The notes under the pieces are model-generated. The model ran no database searches. It saw nothing but the letters and a program-made list of their open reading frames with translations, and had not been told where the DNA came from. From CAYSBK01 sp964429265 (lineage in GTDB: Bacteria > Planctomycetota > Phycisphaerae > Sedimentisphaerales > Anaerobacaceae), in NCBI GenBank assembly GCA_964429265.1, contig CAYSBK010000095.1:1-8937 (forward strand): a stretch of DNA of 8,937 nt, read 5' to 3'. The position numbers and the translations under genes are program-made. This document shows positions 1 to 6,718 of this stretch, piece after piece; the stretch's first letter is position 1, and each line of letters opens with the position of its first letter.

Positions 1-13
1 ATATGCTCCGATT

Positions 14-52
14 CGGGGCCCATCCCATCGAGGGATGGGCCCCGTTGTTTTT
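14..52 (+). terminator. Strong rho-independent terminator of an upstream gene outside the window
   Basis: A perfect inverted repeat has arms at 14-26 and 32-44, giving 13 paired bases if the outer C-G pair is counted, with a five-base loop (ATCGA, 27-31). The stem is almost all G and C, and the T-rich run TTGTTTTT follows at 45-52. This is the classic form of an intrinsic terminator reading left to right. The sequence left of the stem is not A-rich, so it is probably not bidirectional. It implies that a plus-strand gene ends just before the window and that the DUF2344 gene starts a new transcript. Confidence 0.88.
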
Positions 53-97
53 GGGTGCTTCTGATGCCTGCGATGCGGTTGTGGGATTGGAAAATGC

Positions 98-126
98 TTG
101 TGTCGCCGCCGGCGCGGGGGGATAAT
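98..126 (+). promoter_or_regulatory. Possible sigma-70-like promoter for the DUF2344-rng-kdsC-lpt run
   Basis: The hexamer GATAAT (121-126) differs from the -10 consensus at one position. It sits 17 bases after TTGTGT (98-103), which keeps only the TTG of the -35 consensus. The location fits: downstream of the terminator and about 90 bases before the first start codon. The sequence is GC-rich and the -35 match is poor, so this is a guess from spacing and position. No other better-placed pair was seen between 53 and 218. Confidence 0.3.
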
Positions 127-140
127 GTGCGGTACCTGAG

Positions 141-196
141 TGCCGGCTGATGCGGCAGAATCAATACCGGCCGCACCTGCGGGCCGGCATCTGCCG
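141..196 (+). other. GC-rich leader with mutually exclusive inverted repeats
   Basis: The leader of the DUF2344 gene holds several overlapping arms. TGCCGGC (141-147) can pair with GCCGGCA (183-189). CGGCAGA (153-159) can pair with TCTGCCG (190-196). CCGGCC (167-172) can pair with GGCCGG (182-187). The first and third pairings compete for the same bases, so two different folds are possible. The sequence alone does not tell whether this is regulatory or chance in GC-rich DNA. It matches no riboswitch class that I recognise. Confidence 0.25.
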
Positions 197-218
197 GAAC
201 GTAACTTGAGGATGAACT

Positions 219-866
219 ATGCTGGTGGTGGCAGAGTTTGAGATAAAGGGTCTTGCAAGGTTTCTTTCACACGCCGAGACGCTGCGCCTTTTTTGCAGGG
301 CGCTTAGACGCGCAGGGCTGAAGATGCGATTTTCGCAGGGTTTCAACCCGCATCCGAGGCTGTCGCTGCCTTTGCCCAGAAGCGTCGGCGTCGAGGCGGA
401 TGCCGACCTGCTGTGCGTGGAACTGGCCGAGCAGACGGCCTGTGCCGGGGCCAAGAGTGAGGCTGAACCATTGAAGGCCGACATCAACGCCCAGTTGCCG
501 CAGGATGTGCGGCTGCGGCGGGTGAATCTGGAAAAGGATGGTGCCCTGCCTGTGCCGCGGCGGGTCACTTACGTTCTGCAGCCTGCAGGTCCGCCGTCGG
601 GGCTGAAGCAACGGGTCACGCGGTTGATGCGCAGTGACGCATTGCCGGTGTCCCGGCCGGCACGGCCGGGGCACGGCGCCCGCACCGTTGATGTAAGGAG
701 ATTCATAGAGTCGGTGGAGATACGCGCCCGACGGGTCCTGGTCCGGTGCCTGGTGGAACCGTGTGGTACGATCCGGCCCGGCGAAATCCTCGCATTGCTC
801 GGGCTTGAGGCGGGTGACCTGGCCGGGCCGATAAGACGGACGGATATCGAATGGCGGAAACAATAG
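219..866 (+). CDS. TIGR03936/DUF2344 family radical-SAM-associated protein
   Basis: This 215-residue protein matches the DUF2344 (TIGR03936, 'radical SAM-linked protein') family as I know it. The N-terminus carries the typical block of the family: a beta strand reading EFEIKGLARFLSHAE (residues 6-20), then an arginine-rich helix, then FSQGFNPHPRLSLPLP (38-53). The length is normal for a stand-alone member. The molecular function is not established. Family members are usually fused to, or directly follow, a B12-binding radical SAM protein (TIGR03960), and often precede an RNase E/G gene, as here. The start at 219 is well fixed: an in-frame TGA lies at 213-215 and a Shine-Dalgarno GAGGA at 208-212. 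There is no signal peptide or membrane segment, so it should be cytoplasmic. The radical SAM partner is not visible, because a terminator separates this gene from whatever lies upstream. The family call is solid; the biological role is open. Confidence 0.85.
   Translation: MLVVAEFEIKGLARFLSHAETLRLFCRALRRAGLKMRFSQGFNPHPRLSLPLPRSVGVEADADLLCVELAEQTACAGAKSEAEPLKADINAQLPQDVRLRRVNLEKDGALPVPRRVTYVLQPAGPPSGLKQRVTRLMRSDALPVSRPARPGHGARTVDVRRFIESVEIRARRVLVRCLVEPCGTIRPGEILALLGLEAGDLAGPIRRTDIEWRKQ
649..673 (+). repeat. GC-rich stem-loop inside the DUF2344 gene
   Basis: TGTCCCGGCC (649-658) and GGCCGGGGCA (664-673) form a 10-pair stem with one G-U wobble and a five-base loop (GGCAC). It lies within the coding frame, over a proline/arginine-rich stretch (about residues 144-152) that looks like a loosely conserved linker. 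It may slow translation between the two halves of the protein, or it may be only a result of GC-rich codons. No T-run follows, so it is not a terminator. Confidence 0.4.
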
Positions 867-873
867 CTGCGGT

Positions 874-897
874 GAGCTTTTAGCTCGGGGGTTTTTT
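874..897 (+). promoter_or_regulatory. Small hairpin plus T-run just before the RNase E/G start
   Basis: GAGCT (874-878) and AGCTC (882-886) form a five-pair stem with a TTT loop. GGGGG (887-891) and TTTTTT (892-897) follow, only five bases before the rng start codon. It is too weak and too irregular to be a confident terminator. It could affect rng translation or act as a weak attenuator between DUF2344 and rng. RNase E genes elsewhere are known to autoregulate through their leaders, but nothing here proves that. Confidence 0.25.
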
Positions 898-902
898 CAA
901 CG

Positions 903-2429
903 ATGGCAAAGGAAATGCTCATAAATGTCGCCGAGAGCGAAGAATGCCGCGTGGCCGTGGTCGATAAAGGGGTTTTGCAGGAGCTTTACATCGAAAGAGC
1001 CGGCCTGGGCAGCCACGTTGGGAACATCTACAAGGGCAGGGTTGTGAATGTTGAGCCGGCCATACAGGCTGCCTTCGTAGATTTCGGCACGGGCAGAAAC
1101 GGGTTTCTCCACATCAGCGACCTTCACCCCCGTTATTTTCCCAAGGGCAGTTCCGCGCAGGCCGAGAACATCGGTCACCGAAAGGCTCTGAAGGACAGGC
1201 CCGCCATCCAGGACTGCCTTCACAAGGGCGACGAGATAGTCGTACAGGTGACAAAGGAAGGGCTCAAGACCAAGGGCCCCACGCTCAGCACGTACCTTTC
1301 GCTGCCGGGCAAGTTCCTTGTTATGATGCCGTGGATGAGGCGGCTGGGTGTGTCTCACAAGATCGAAGACGACCAGGAACGGGAACGGCTCAGGGACCTG
1401 TTGAGCCAATGCAATCCGCCGAAGGGGCACGGCTACATCATAAGAACCGCCGGACAGGGCTGCTCGAAGAAGGATATACAGAACGACCTTCGATACCTCA
1501 GGCGGTTGTGGGGGGCCATAAAAAAGCGGCTTGAGACGGAAAGGGCGCCCGCCGAGCTTTACCAGGAGTCGGACCTGGTTATCAGGACTTTGCGCGATGT
1601 ATTCAACAGTGAAATCCGGCGGATAATATGTGACTCTGAACCCGTGGTCCGCAAAATCAGGGACTTCCTGTCCATTGCAACGCCCCGGCTCAAGCAAAAC
1701 GTCGTTTTCTACGACGACAAGGTGCCGCTGTTCCATAAGTACAAGATCGAGGAGGAAATAGCGAAGGTTCAATCGCGCTCGGTCGCGCTGAAGGACGGCG
1801 GCTCGATCGTCATCGAGCAAACCGAGGCGCTGGTATCTGTTGACGTAAACAGCGGCAAGTATCGCAAACATGACTCGGCCGAACAGACCGCTTACCAGAT
1901 CAATTGCGAGGCTGCCGTGGAGATCGCCAGGCAGTTGCGGCTTCGCGACCTCGGCGGGTTGATAATCTGCGATTTTATCGATATGAGGAACCAGAAGCAC
2001 AGGAAATCCGTGGAGAAGGTGTTTCGACAGGCGATGAAGGCCGACCGTGCCCGCTGCCGGATACTTGGTATGAGCCGGTTCGGCGTGGTGGAGATGACCA
2101 GGCAGCGGATGCGGCCCTCGCTGCAGTCGACGACCTACCTGGCGTGTCCGAACTGCGGCGGCACCGGCGTAGTAAAAAGCCACGAGTCCCTGGCCATCGA
2201 GATAGTCCGGCTGTTGAATCTTGCCGCCGCCAACGAGCAGGTCAAGGAGGTGGAACTGTTCGTCTCTCCCGACGTGGCCGATTACCTTCAAAACCAGAAA
2301 CGCACCACGATATCACAAATCGAGCAGCTCAACGACAAAAGGGTCATCATTCATGCCTCACCGAATTACCCCGGCGAAAAACACGAATTGATCTGTTACA
2401 ACCAGCGCCGGAACGTGGTCAAACTTTAG
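903..2429 (+). CDS. rng: Ribonuclease E/G (Rne/Rng family), short RNase G-like form
   Basis: This is an endoribonuclease that cuts single-stranded AU-rich RNA in mRNA decay and rRNA or tRNA maturation. At 508 residues it has the catalytic core only, close to E. coli RNase G (about 490), and lacks the long C-terminal degradosome scaffold of RNase E. An S1 RNA-binding domain occupies about residues 38-128 (VGNIYKGRVVNVEP, FGTGRNGFLHISDL). The DNase I-like catalytic region carries D314 in VSVDVNSGK and D357 in CDFIDM; their 43-residue spacing equals that of D303 and D346 in E. coli RNase E. The zinc-link motif CPNCGGTG (C415, C418) supports dimer or tetramer formation. The C-terminus has the usual small domain. 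The gene starts 36 bases after the DUF2344 stop. No clear Shine-Dalgarno is present; the closest is GGGGG at 887-891. ATG at 903 gives the normal N-terminus; a second ATG at 915 is possible. Whether it acts as RNase E or RNase G cannot be told from sequence. Confidence 0.96.
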   Translation: MAKEMLINVAESEECRVAVVDKGVLQELYIERAGLGSHVGNIYKGRVVNVEPAIQAAFVDFGTGRNGFLHISDLHPRYFPKGSSAQAENIGHRKALKDRPAIQDCLHKGDEIVVQVTKEGLKTKGPTLSTYLSLPGKFLVMMPWMRRLGVSHKIEDDQERERLRDLLSQCNPPKGHGYIIRTAGQGCSKKDIQNDLRYLRRLWGAIKKRLETERAPAELYQESDLVIRTLRDVFNSEIRRIICDSEPVVRKIRDFLSIATPRLKQNVVFYDDKVPLFHKYKIEEEIAKVQSRSVALKDGGSIVIEQTEALVSVDVNSGKYRKHDSAEQTAYQINCEAAVEIARQLRLRDLGGLIICDFIDMRNQKHRKSVEKVFRQAMKADRARCRILGMSRFGVVEMTRQRMRPSLQSTTYLACPNCGGTGVVKSHESLAIEIVRLLNLAAANEQVKEVELFVSPDVADYLQNQKRTTISQIEQLNDKRVIIHASPNYPGEKHELICYNQRRNVVKL

Positions 2430-2480
2430 GCAGCGAGGCGAAAAACAGCACGCCGTTTTGTTAGTCGGCCGGCGAAAGTA

Positions 2481-3002
2481 ATGATAACCGATTCACAACT
2501 GCAACAAATCTCGATACTGGCGCTGGACGTGGACGGAGTCCTGACCGACGGCACGATCCTCGTCGGCGGCGGCGGGACCGATTACAAGTGCTTCAATTCG
2601 CTCGACGGACACGGCATCAGGCTGTGGCGGCGAGCGGGGATGGAGGTCGCTTTGGTTACGGGCAGGGCATCGGAGCCGGTAAGCTGGCGGGCAAAAGAAC
2701 TCGGCATCCAGCACGTATTCCAGGATTGCTATGACAAGCTGCCGGTCATTAAGAACCTCCTGGAGACGCTGGGGCTTACCCCTGCTCAGCTTGCCTACGT
2801 GGGCGATGATGTGCCGGACTTGCCCGTGCTGAAGTATGCGGGATTCGCCGTGGCCGTGGCCAATGCGGTCGATGAGGTCAAGCAGAGTGCGGATTACGTC
2901 ACCAACCGGCCGGGCGGAAAAGGTGCCGTAAGGGAAGTGATAGAATACATTCTCAGGCGGACAGGTAGGTGGGACGGCCTTATGGAGAGGTATCGTCAGT
3001 AA
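2481..3002 (+). CDS. kdsC: 3-deoxy-D-manno-octulosonate 8-phosphate phosphatase (KdsC-type HAD phosphatase)
   Basis: The enzyme removes phosphate from Kdo 8-phosphate to give Kdo, the sugar joining lipid A to the core in lipopolysaccharide; it is cytoplasmic and usually a tetramer. The 173-residue length is typical of cap-less C0 HAD enzymes of this family. Motif I is LDVDGVLTDG, with nucleophile D16 and acid/base D18. Motif II is VTGR (T60), motif III is K86 in CYDKLPVI, and motif IV is GDDVPDLPVL (D109, D113). The C-terminal GGKGAVREVIEYIL (about 144-157) is the conserved KdsC tail that reaches a neighbouring active site. The large LptC/LptA-like gene follows 26 bases later, echoing the kdsC-lptC-lptA order of E. 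coli and supporting a Kdo role. Only a weak GAAAG (2474-2478) precedes the start. The closest alternative is a related phosphatase for another nonulosonate sugar, such as the phosphatase domain fused to sialic acid-type cytidylyltransferases. Confidence 0.9.
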   Translation: MITDSQLQQISILALDVDGVLTDGTILVGGGGTDYKCFNSLDGHGIRLWRRAGMEVALVTGRASEPVSWRAKELGIQHVFQDCYDKLPVIKNLLETLGLTPAQLAYVGDDVPDLPVLKYAGFAVAVANAVDEVKQSADYVTNRPGGKGAVREVIEYILRRTGRWDGLMERYRQ

Positions 3003-3012
3003 GCCGACCCAT

Positions 3013-3026
3013 CGTTCGGGCGAACG
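3013..3026 (+). promoter_or_regulatory. Small hairpin in place of a ribosome binding site before the lpt-like gene
   Basis: CGTTC (3013-3017) and GAACG (3022-3026) form a perfect five-pair stem with a GGGC loop, ending two bases before the ATG at 3029. No Shine-Dalgarno sequence is visible in the 26-base gap after the kdsC stop. Translation of the downstream gene may therefore depend on ribosomes finishing kdsC, which would open the hairpin. This is an inference from position. Confidence 0.3.
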
Positions 3027-3028
3027 TT

Positions 3029-5107
3029 ATGCTGCGTAAGTTTGTTGTCTGGCTGCTCTGTTTTGCAGTGATTCTGGGAGCATACCTGCTCTACAATCGC
3101 TGGGACAGCACCCCTCGGCTGGGGCGGGGCCGGTTGCCGCAACTGCCGGCGGTCCAGGCCGATTCGAACTGTCAGTCCGGGCAGGTCTCCGGCGTCGGCG
3201 TCGGCAAGGTGACCGACGCAAGATTTGAGGTGCGAGACCCCAAAACGGGCCGGATTGCATACATCTTCGGCTTCAGCAAGCTGTTGCATAAGCAGGCCCG
3301 GCAATGGGACGTCCGGAAGCCGTATCTGAAATTATTTCGCGACGACTTTAACTGCGTGGTCACCGCGGCCACCGGCAGCGTGACCGTTGAACAGGTCGGC
3401 CGCAACGTAACGCCCAGGGACGCCCGCCTGGCCGGCGACGTGCGAATCCGAATTCTGCCCACCGGTGCCGGCCGGTCGCAGGGTTTCGTGGTCTTGCTTG
3501 ACGACGTTGCTTTTTTCAGCGAGCAGTCGCGTTTTTCCAGCGGCGGGCCGGTGCGATTCATCTCGCAGACCGCTGAGCTTACCGGCCGGGGACTCGAACT
3601 GGTTTACAACGAACAGGCCGGGCGGGTGGAATATCTGTACATAGGCAATCTTGATCTGCTGCGGCTGAGCGCGAAAGACACGAGGTTATTGCCGACCGGG
3701 CCACGCCCGGCGGAGCCGGCCGGCCAGGAGACCACAGGCGTCGGTTCTCCGCCGGTCGATAAACCTTCCACTGGGGGTGAACGTTACCGGTTGACATTCG
3801 GCCGGGATGTGGTTGCTGACGGCCGCCGGCAGTGGGTCCTTGCTCGCGAAAGCCTGGCGATAAATGACATACTGTGGGTGAAAGCTCCGGCAGAGGCGCC
3901 GCAGCCGGCCGCGCCGACCACCAACGGCACGTCCGCAGTAAATGAGCCGGTCGAGCAGACCCAGCCGGACCGGTGGGACCCCAATGAACAATGGACCGGC
4001 CGGCCGGTGTACGATGTGAATGTAACCTGCAGGGGTGGGCTGTTGTTCGCGCCTATGGACTCGAAGCTGACGATCGATGATTTTGAACGCCGAGGCGGCG
4101 GGCTTGGAGTTGCATCCGGGCCGGTTGCGAAGCCGCCCGGCAAGGCTACCACCCTTATAGCGCAGGCGATAGATTACTCCCTGGCCGACGGTCGAACTGT
4201 CGCGGCCGGGCCGATCGAACTGGTTTTTCACCCCAACGACGTGGCCCGGCCCGCCCACGGCCGCGACAGGAACGCCCCCGTTACTGTCACCGCCGAAGAG
4301 CAAGCCAGCTTCCTGCCCGATTCACAGAAGGTTGTCCTCCAGGGCAACGTCAACTGTTCGATGCTCCGACAGGACGCCGACGTCCTGCGTCAGTACACGC
4401 TTTCTTCGCAGCGCCTGGACCTGGAGCTTGTGGGCGCCGGTTCGGCGGAGCCGAACGGTTCGGGGGCGGCTTTGAAGCATTTGACCGCTTCGGGAGGAAC
4501 GGTAAGGCTTTCCGCGGTGTCCCGCGCGGGCGAAAAGCTGCTTGACGGTTTCGAGCTCAAGTGTCGCACGTTCGATTACGACCCTGCCGAGCAGGTTTGT
4601 GTTGCGGTCGGTCCCGGCCTGATAAAGGCACACAGCGCCGATGTAGCCGAGGCCAACGCGCCGGCCTCGCCGCTGGGGCTCGACAGGCCGTACTGGGCCA
4701 CCGTTGAGAACTTTGAGACCTTGAAATTCCTGGTCGCCGACAGCAAAATTGTCGCCGCCGCACCGGCCGGTGAGGTTCTGGCGATAACATATATACCCAT
4801 CATAGACGGCAGGTACGGCCGTGTTGCCAGGGCTTCGGCGGCGCACATTTCGGCGGTGCTCGGCAAGACGGACCGAAAGAGGACCTGCCTTTCTCACCTG
4901 ACCGCTGCCGGCGGGGTTACCTATGAAGATGCGGACAACCAGTTTGCCGGTGCGGTACTGACGTACGACGCCGACACCGCCACCGTTTCGGTCCGAGGCG
5001 ACGCAGCGCGTCCCTGTCTGCTCAACGGCGCGCTGGTGGACGGCCTCGAATACAATCTCCGCACCGGGCGGGTCAAAGCCGAGGCCAGTACGCCCGGCAC
5101 GCTCTGA
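3029..5107 (+). CDS. Large LptC/LptA-like (OstA-type) lipopolysaccharide transport protein, membrane-anchored
   Basis: This 692-residue protein probably forms part of the periplasmic bridge that moves lipopolysaccharide from the inner to the outer membrane. Residues 4-22 form one hydrophobic helix after a basic start, an uncleaved anchor like that of LptC, with the rest periplasmic. No lipobox is visible. The remainder has repeated OstA-like signatures, each a short strand with a tyrosine or similar residue followed by a valine-rich strand. They occur near 187-207 (GLELVYNEQAGRV), 379-400 (IDYSLADGRTV), 507-534 (TFDYDPAEQV), 639-659 (AVLTYDADTATVSVRG) and 670-686 (LEYNLRTGRVKAE). VVLQGNV (434-440) and the C-terminal AAGGVTY (626-632) also resemble LptA. 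Proline-rich linkers lie near 222-250 and 285-320. E. coli LptC and LptA are each under 200 residues, so this may combine both. ATG 3029 was chosen over GTG 2969 because it puts the anchor at the N-terminus and avoids overlap with kdsC. It could also be a lineage-specific LptC without transport function, but its place after kdsC argues for lipopolysaccharide export. Confidence 0.72.
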   Translation: MLRKFVVWLLCFAVILGAYLLYNRWDSTPRLGRGRLPQLPAVQADSNCQSGQVSGVGVGKVTDARFEVRDPKTGRIAYIFGFSKLLHKQARQWDVRKPYLKLFRDDFNCVVTAATGSVTVEQVGRNVTPRDARLAGDVRIRILPTGAGRSQGFVVLLDDVAFFSEQSRFSSGGPVRFISQTAELTGRGLELVYNEQAGRVEYLYIGNLDLLRLSAKDTRLLPTGPRPAEPAGQETTGVGSPPVDKPSTGGERYRLTFGRDVVADGRRQWVLARESLAINDILWVKAPAEAPQPAAPTTNGTSAVNEPVEQTQPDRWDPNEQWTGRPVYDVNVTCRGGLLFAPMDSKLTIDDFERRGGGLGVASGPVAKPPGKATTLIAQAIDYSLADGRTVAAGPIELVFHPNDVARPAHGRDRNAPVTVTAEEQASFLPDSQKVVLQGNVNCSMLRQDADVLRQYTLSSQRLDLELVGAGSAEPNGSGAALKHLTASGGTVRLSAVSRAGEKLLDGFELKCRTFDYDPAEQVCVAVGPGLIKAHSADVAEANAPASPLGLDRPYWATVENFETLKFLVADSKIVAAAPAGEVLAITYIPIIDGRYGRVARASAAHISAVLGKTDRKRTCLSHLTAAGGVTYEDADNQFAGAVLTYDADTATVSVRGDAARPCLLNGALVDGLEYNLRTGRVKAEASTPGTL

Positions 5108-5155
5108 CCCGGCAACCTCCGTGCCCCGGAGTTCCGCCTGCCCGGAGGAAAGGTG
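5108..5155. terminator. Possible weak terminator between convergent genes
   Basis: The 48-base gap between the lpt-like stop and the aroDE stop holds CTCCG (5117-5121) and CGGAG (5127-5131) around a five-base loop. A second CGGAGG (5143-5148) could pair instead with CCTCCG (5116-5121). No T-run follows on either strand, so intrinsic termination is uncertain. Convergent genes this close need some stop signal, and this is the only candidate seen. Confidence 0.25.
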
Positions 5156-6718
5156 CTACATATTCGCCTGCAAAAGGCCACGAGCCGTGGACATCATAGC
5201 TTCCGTATCAGGCTGTTTGCCGGTGAACAGGTGGAACTGCGCGGCCGCCTGGTTGACGAACATCGCCAGACCGTCTATGGTGCGCCCACCACGGCGGCGG
5301 GCGTTCTTGATAAGCAGCGTCTCCACGGGGTTGTAAACGGTGTCGAAGACTACCATATCTTTGTTGAGTGCCTCCGGCGGCACCGGTGTTGCCTGCGTTT
5401 GCGGATGCATCCCCACGCTGGTGCAATTTATCAAAAGGCGCGCCCGAATATTTTTCAGCTCCGCCAGCGGCGCGAACTCGCAGCCGAACTCCTCGGCCAG
5501 GCGATGGGCCCTTTCTACCGTGCGGTTGTAGATCTTGACTCTGGCGCCGGCATCGGTCAGCCCCGCCACAACAGCCCGTGCCGCGCCGCCTGCACCGACC
5601 ACGGCGGTGGATAAACCCTTCAGTGCCGTTCTTTCAACGCCCAAGGCACCAGTTATTGCGTTCAGCGCGCCGGCGTAGTCGGTGTTGTAGGCCTTCAGAA
5701 CGCCGTCCGCGCCGACCACGATGGTATTAACCGCCCCGATTCGCCCGGCCAACGGCTCAACGTAACCGCCCCGGCTCGCAACATACTCAAGGGCGCTTTG
5801 CTTGTGCGGTATCGTTATGCTGAAACCCCGAAAGTCGAGCCAATTCCTGCTTAACGCATTGTCCAGGAATCGGCTGAACGCACCGTCGTCGGGCTGCACG
5901 CCCAGGGGAAGGTACAGGTTGTTCAATCGCAACTGCTCGAAGGCGGCGTTGTGAATCGCCGGGCTTAGTGAATGTGCCACCGGCCAGCCGATAACGCCGA
6001 AAAGCTCGGTATCGCCGTCAACAACATCGTACCGGTAGAGACCTTTGAGTTCTTCAATCGTCAACTGCCCGGGTGCCGTTGCCGACTCGGCGGCCAGGCT
6101 GGCGTAGGCGACAAAACCACCGAGTTTCTTTGCGAGGATTCTGGTTATCGTGCCGGCCTGTCCCATAGCCAGGACGATTCTTTCTCCGCCGGTTTTGTGC
6201 AGTAAGTCGAACGCCTCGAAACAGTCGTTAATGTGACCGGCCTGGTACGCCAGCTTCGCCACCGCCGTCGGATGTGCTGCGTGGATGTCGCTCATCAGCG
6301 TGGCGGCGTCGGTGAATCGTCCTTCGAAGTTGTGTGCCGATAGGATCAACCTGGCACTGGGCCGCCGGCTCAGGGCTTCGAGGATGCATTGGCGGCTTGC
6401 CGGCTGGCAGAAGTTATCGTACTCATAGTCGATAAAATCGGCCCCCGCCTCAAGGGCCGCCGCAAGCACTTCCAGCCGCAGTTGATTCGGGTAGGGGTTC
6501 GCACCGCCTTGCCGCTCATCCCGGCAGGTGGCAATCACCGGCAGGCCCGTCTGCCTGGCCGCGGCTACCATCTGCCGCCCGGCAAGCTCGTTGAGCCGCT
6601 GCAGGTAGTCCAGCCGAACTTCAAGCATCTCCGCCCCCGCCGTGGCTGCGGTTTCCATCTGTTGAGCGGCTGTTTCTATGGTTTTGGCCGATATCGGCAC
6701 CGCCAGATAGGTCTTCAT
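5156..6718 (-). CDS. aroDE: Bifunctional 3-dehydroquinate dehydratase (type I) / shikimate dehydrogenase
   Basis: This cytoplasmic enzyme carries out steps three and four of the shikimate pathway: dehydration of 3-dehydroquinate, then NADPH-dependent reduction of 3-dehydroshikimate. The type I dehydratase domain spans about residues 1-225, with E33 and R35 (EVRLD), catalytic H129 (SAHNF), Schiff-base lysine K155 (VAKLAYQA), R193 (ITRILA) and Q218 (APGQLT). The dehydrogenase domain spans about 238-520, with SLSP (250-253), catalytic K306 (TIPHK), N331 (AVNT), D347 (NTDYAG), nucleotide-binding GAGGAARA (375-382), NRT (398-400, favouring NADP), VYNP (461-464) and Q490 near the end. All key residues of both domains are present, so both activities are expected. 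The domain order matches the fused enzymes of plants and chlamydiae. No clear Shine-Dalgarno precedes the ATG, but the start gives the normal family N-terminus. It is divergent from genes that make its substrate. Confidence 0.96.
   Translation of the reverse strand: MKTYLAVPISAKTIETAAQQMETAATAGAEMLEVRLDYLQRLNELAGRQMVAAARQTGLPVIATCRDERQGGANPYPNQLRLEVLAAALEAGADFIDYEYDNFCQPASRQCILEALSRRPSARLILSAHNFEGRFTDAATLMSDIHAAHPTAVAKLAYQAGHINDCFEAFDLLHKTGGERIVLAMGQAGTITRILAKKLGGFVAYASLAAESATAPGQLTIEELKGLYRYDVVDGDTELFGVIGWPVAHSLSPAIHNAAFEQLRLNNLYLPLGVQPDDGAFSRFLDNALSRNWLDFRGFSITIPHKQSALEYVASRGGYVEPLAGRIGAVNTIVVGADGVLKAYNTDYAGALNAITGALGVERTALKGLSTAVVGAGGAARAVVAGLTDAGARVKIYNRTVERAHRLAEEFGCEFAPLAELKNIRARLLINCTSVGMHPQTQATPVPPEALNKDMVVFDTVYNPVETLLIKNARRRGGRTIDGLAMFVNQAAAQFHLFTGKQPDTEAMMSTARGLLQANM

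Noticed and set aside
897..2291. Long minus-strand open frame of 464 residues opposite the RNase E/G gene
   Set aside because: It lies wholly across a gene with all RNase E/G motifs intact, and its translation shows no family features. GC-rich genes often leave such open antisense frames.
2430..2480. Possible terminator in the rng-kdsC gap (AAAAC at 2442-2446 with GTTTT at 2455-2459)
   Set aside because: The stem is short and AT-only with an eight-base loop and no proper T-run after it, so it is likely chance.
2969..3028. Earlier GTG start for the lpt-like gene, overlapping the end of kdsC
   Set aside because: It would add 20 polar residues before the membrane anchor and a 34-base overlap. 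ATG at 3029 gives a normal anchor at the N-terminus.
3686..4897. Minus-strand open frames opposite the lpt-like gene
   Set aside because: Their translations are rich in Arg, Pro and Gly with no domain features, while the plus-strand frame has a clear anchor and OstA-like repeats.
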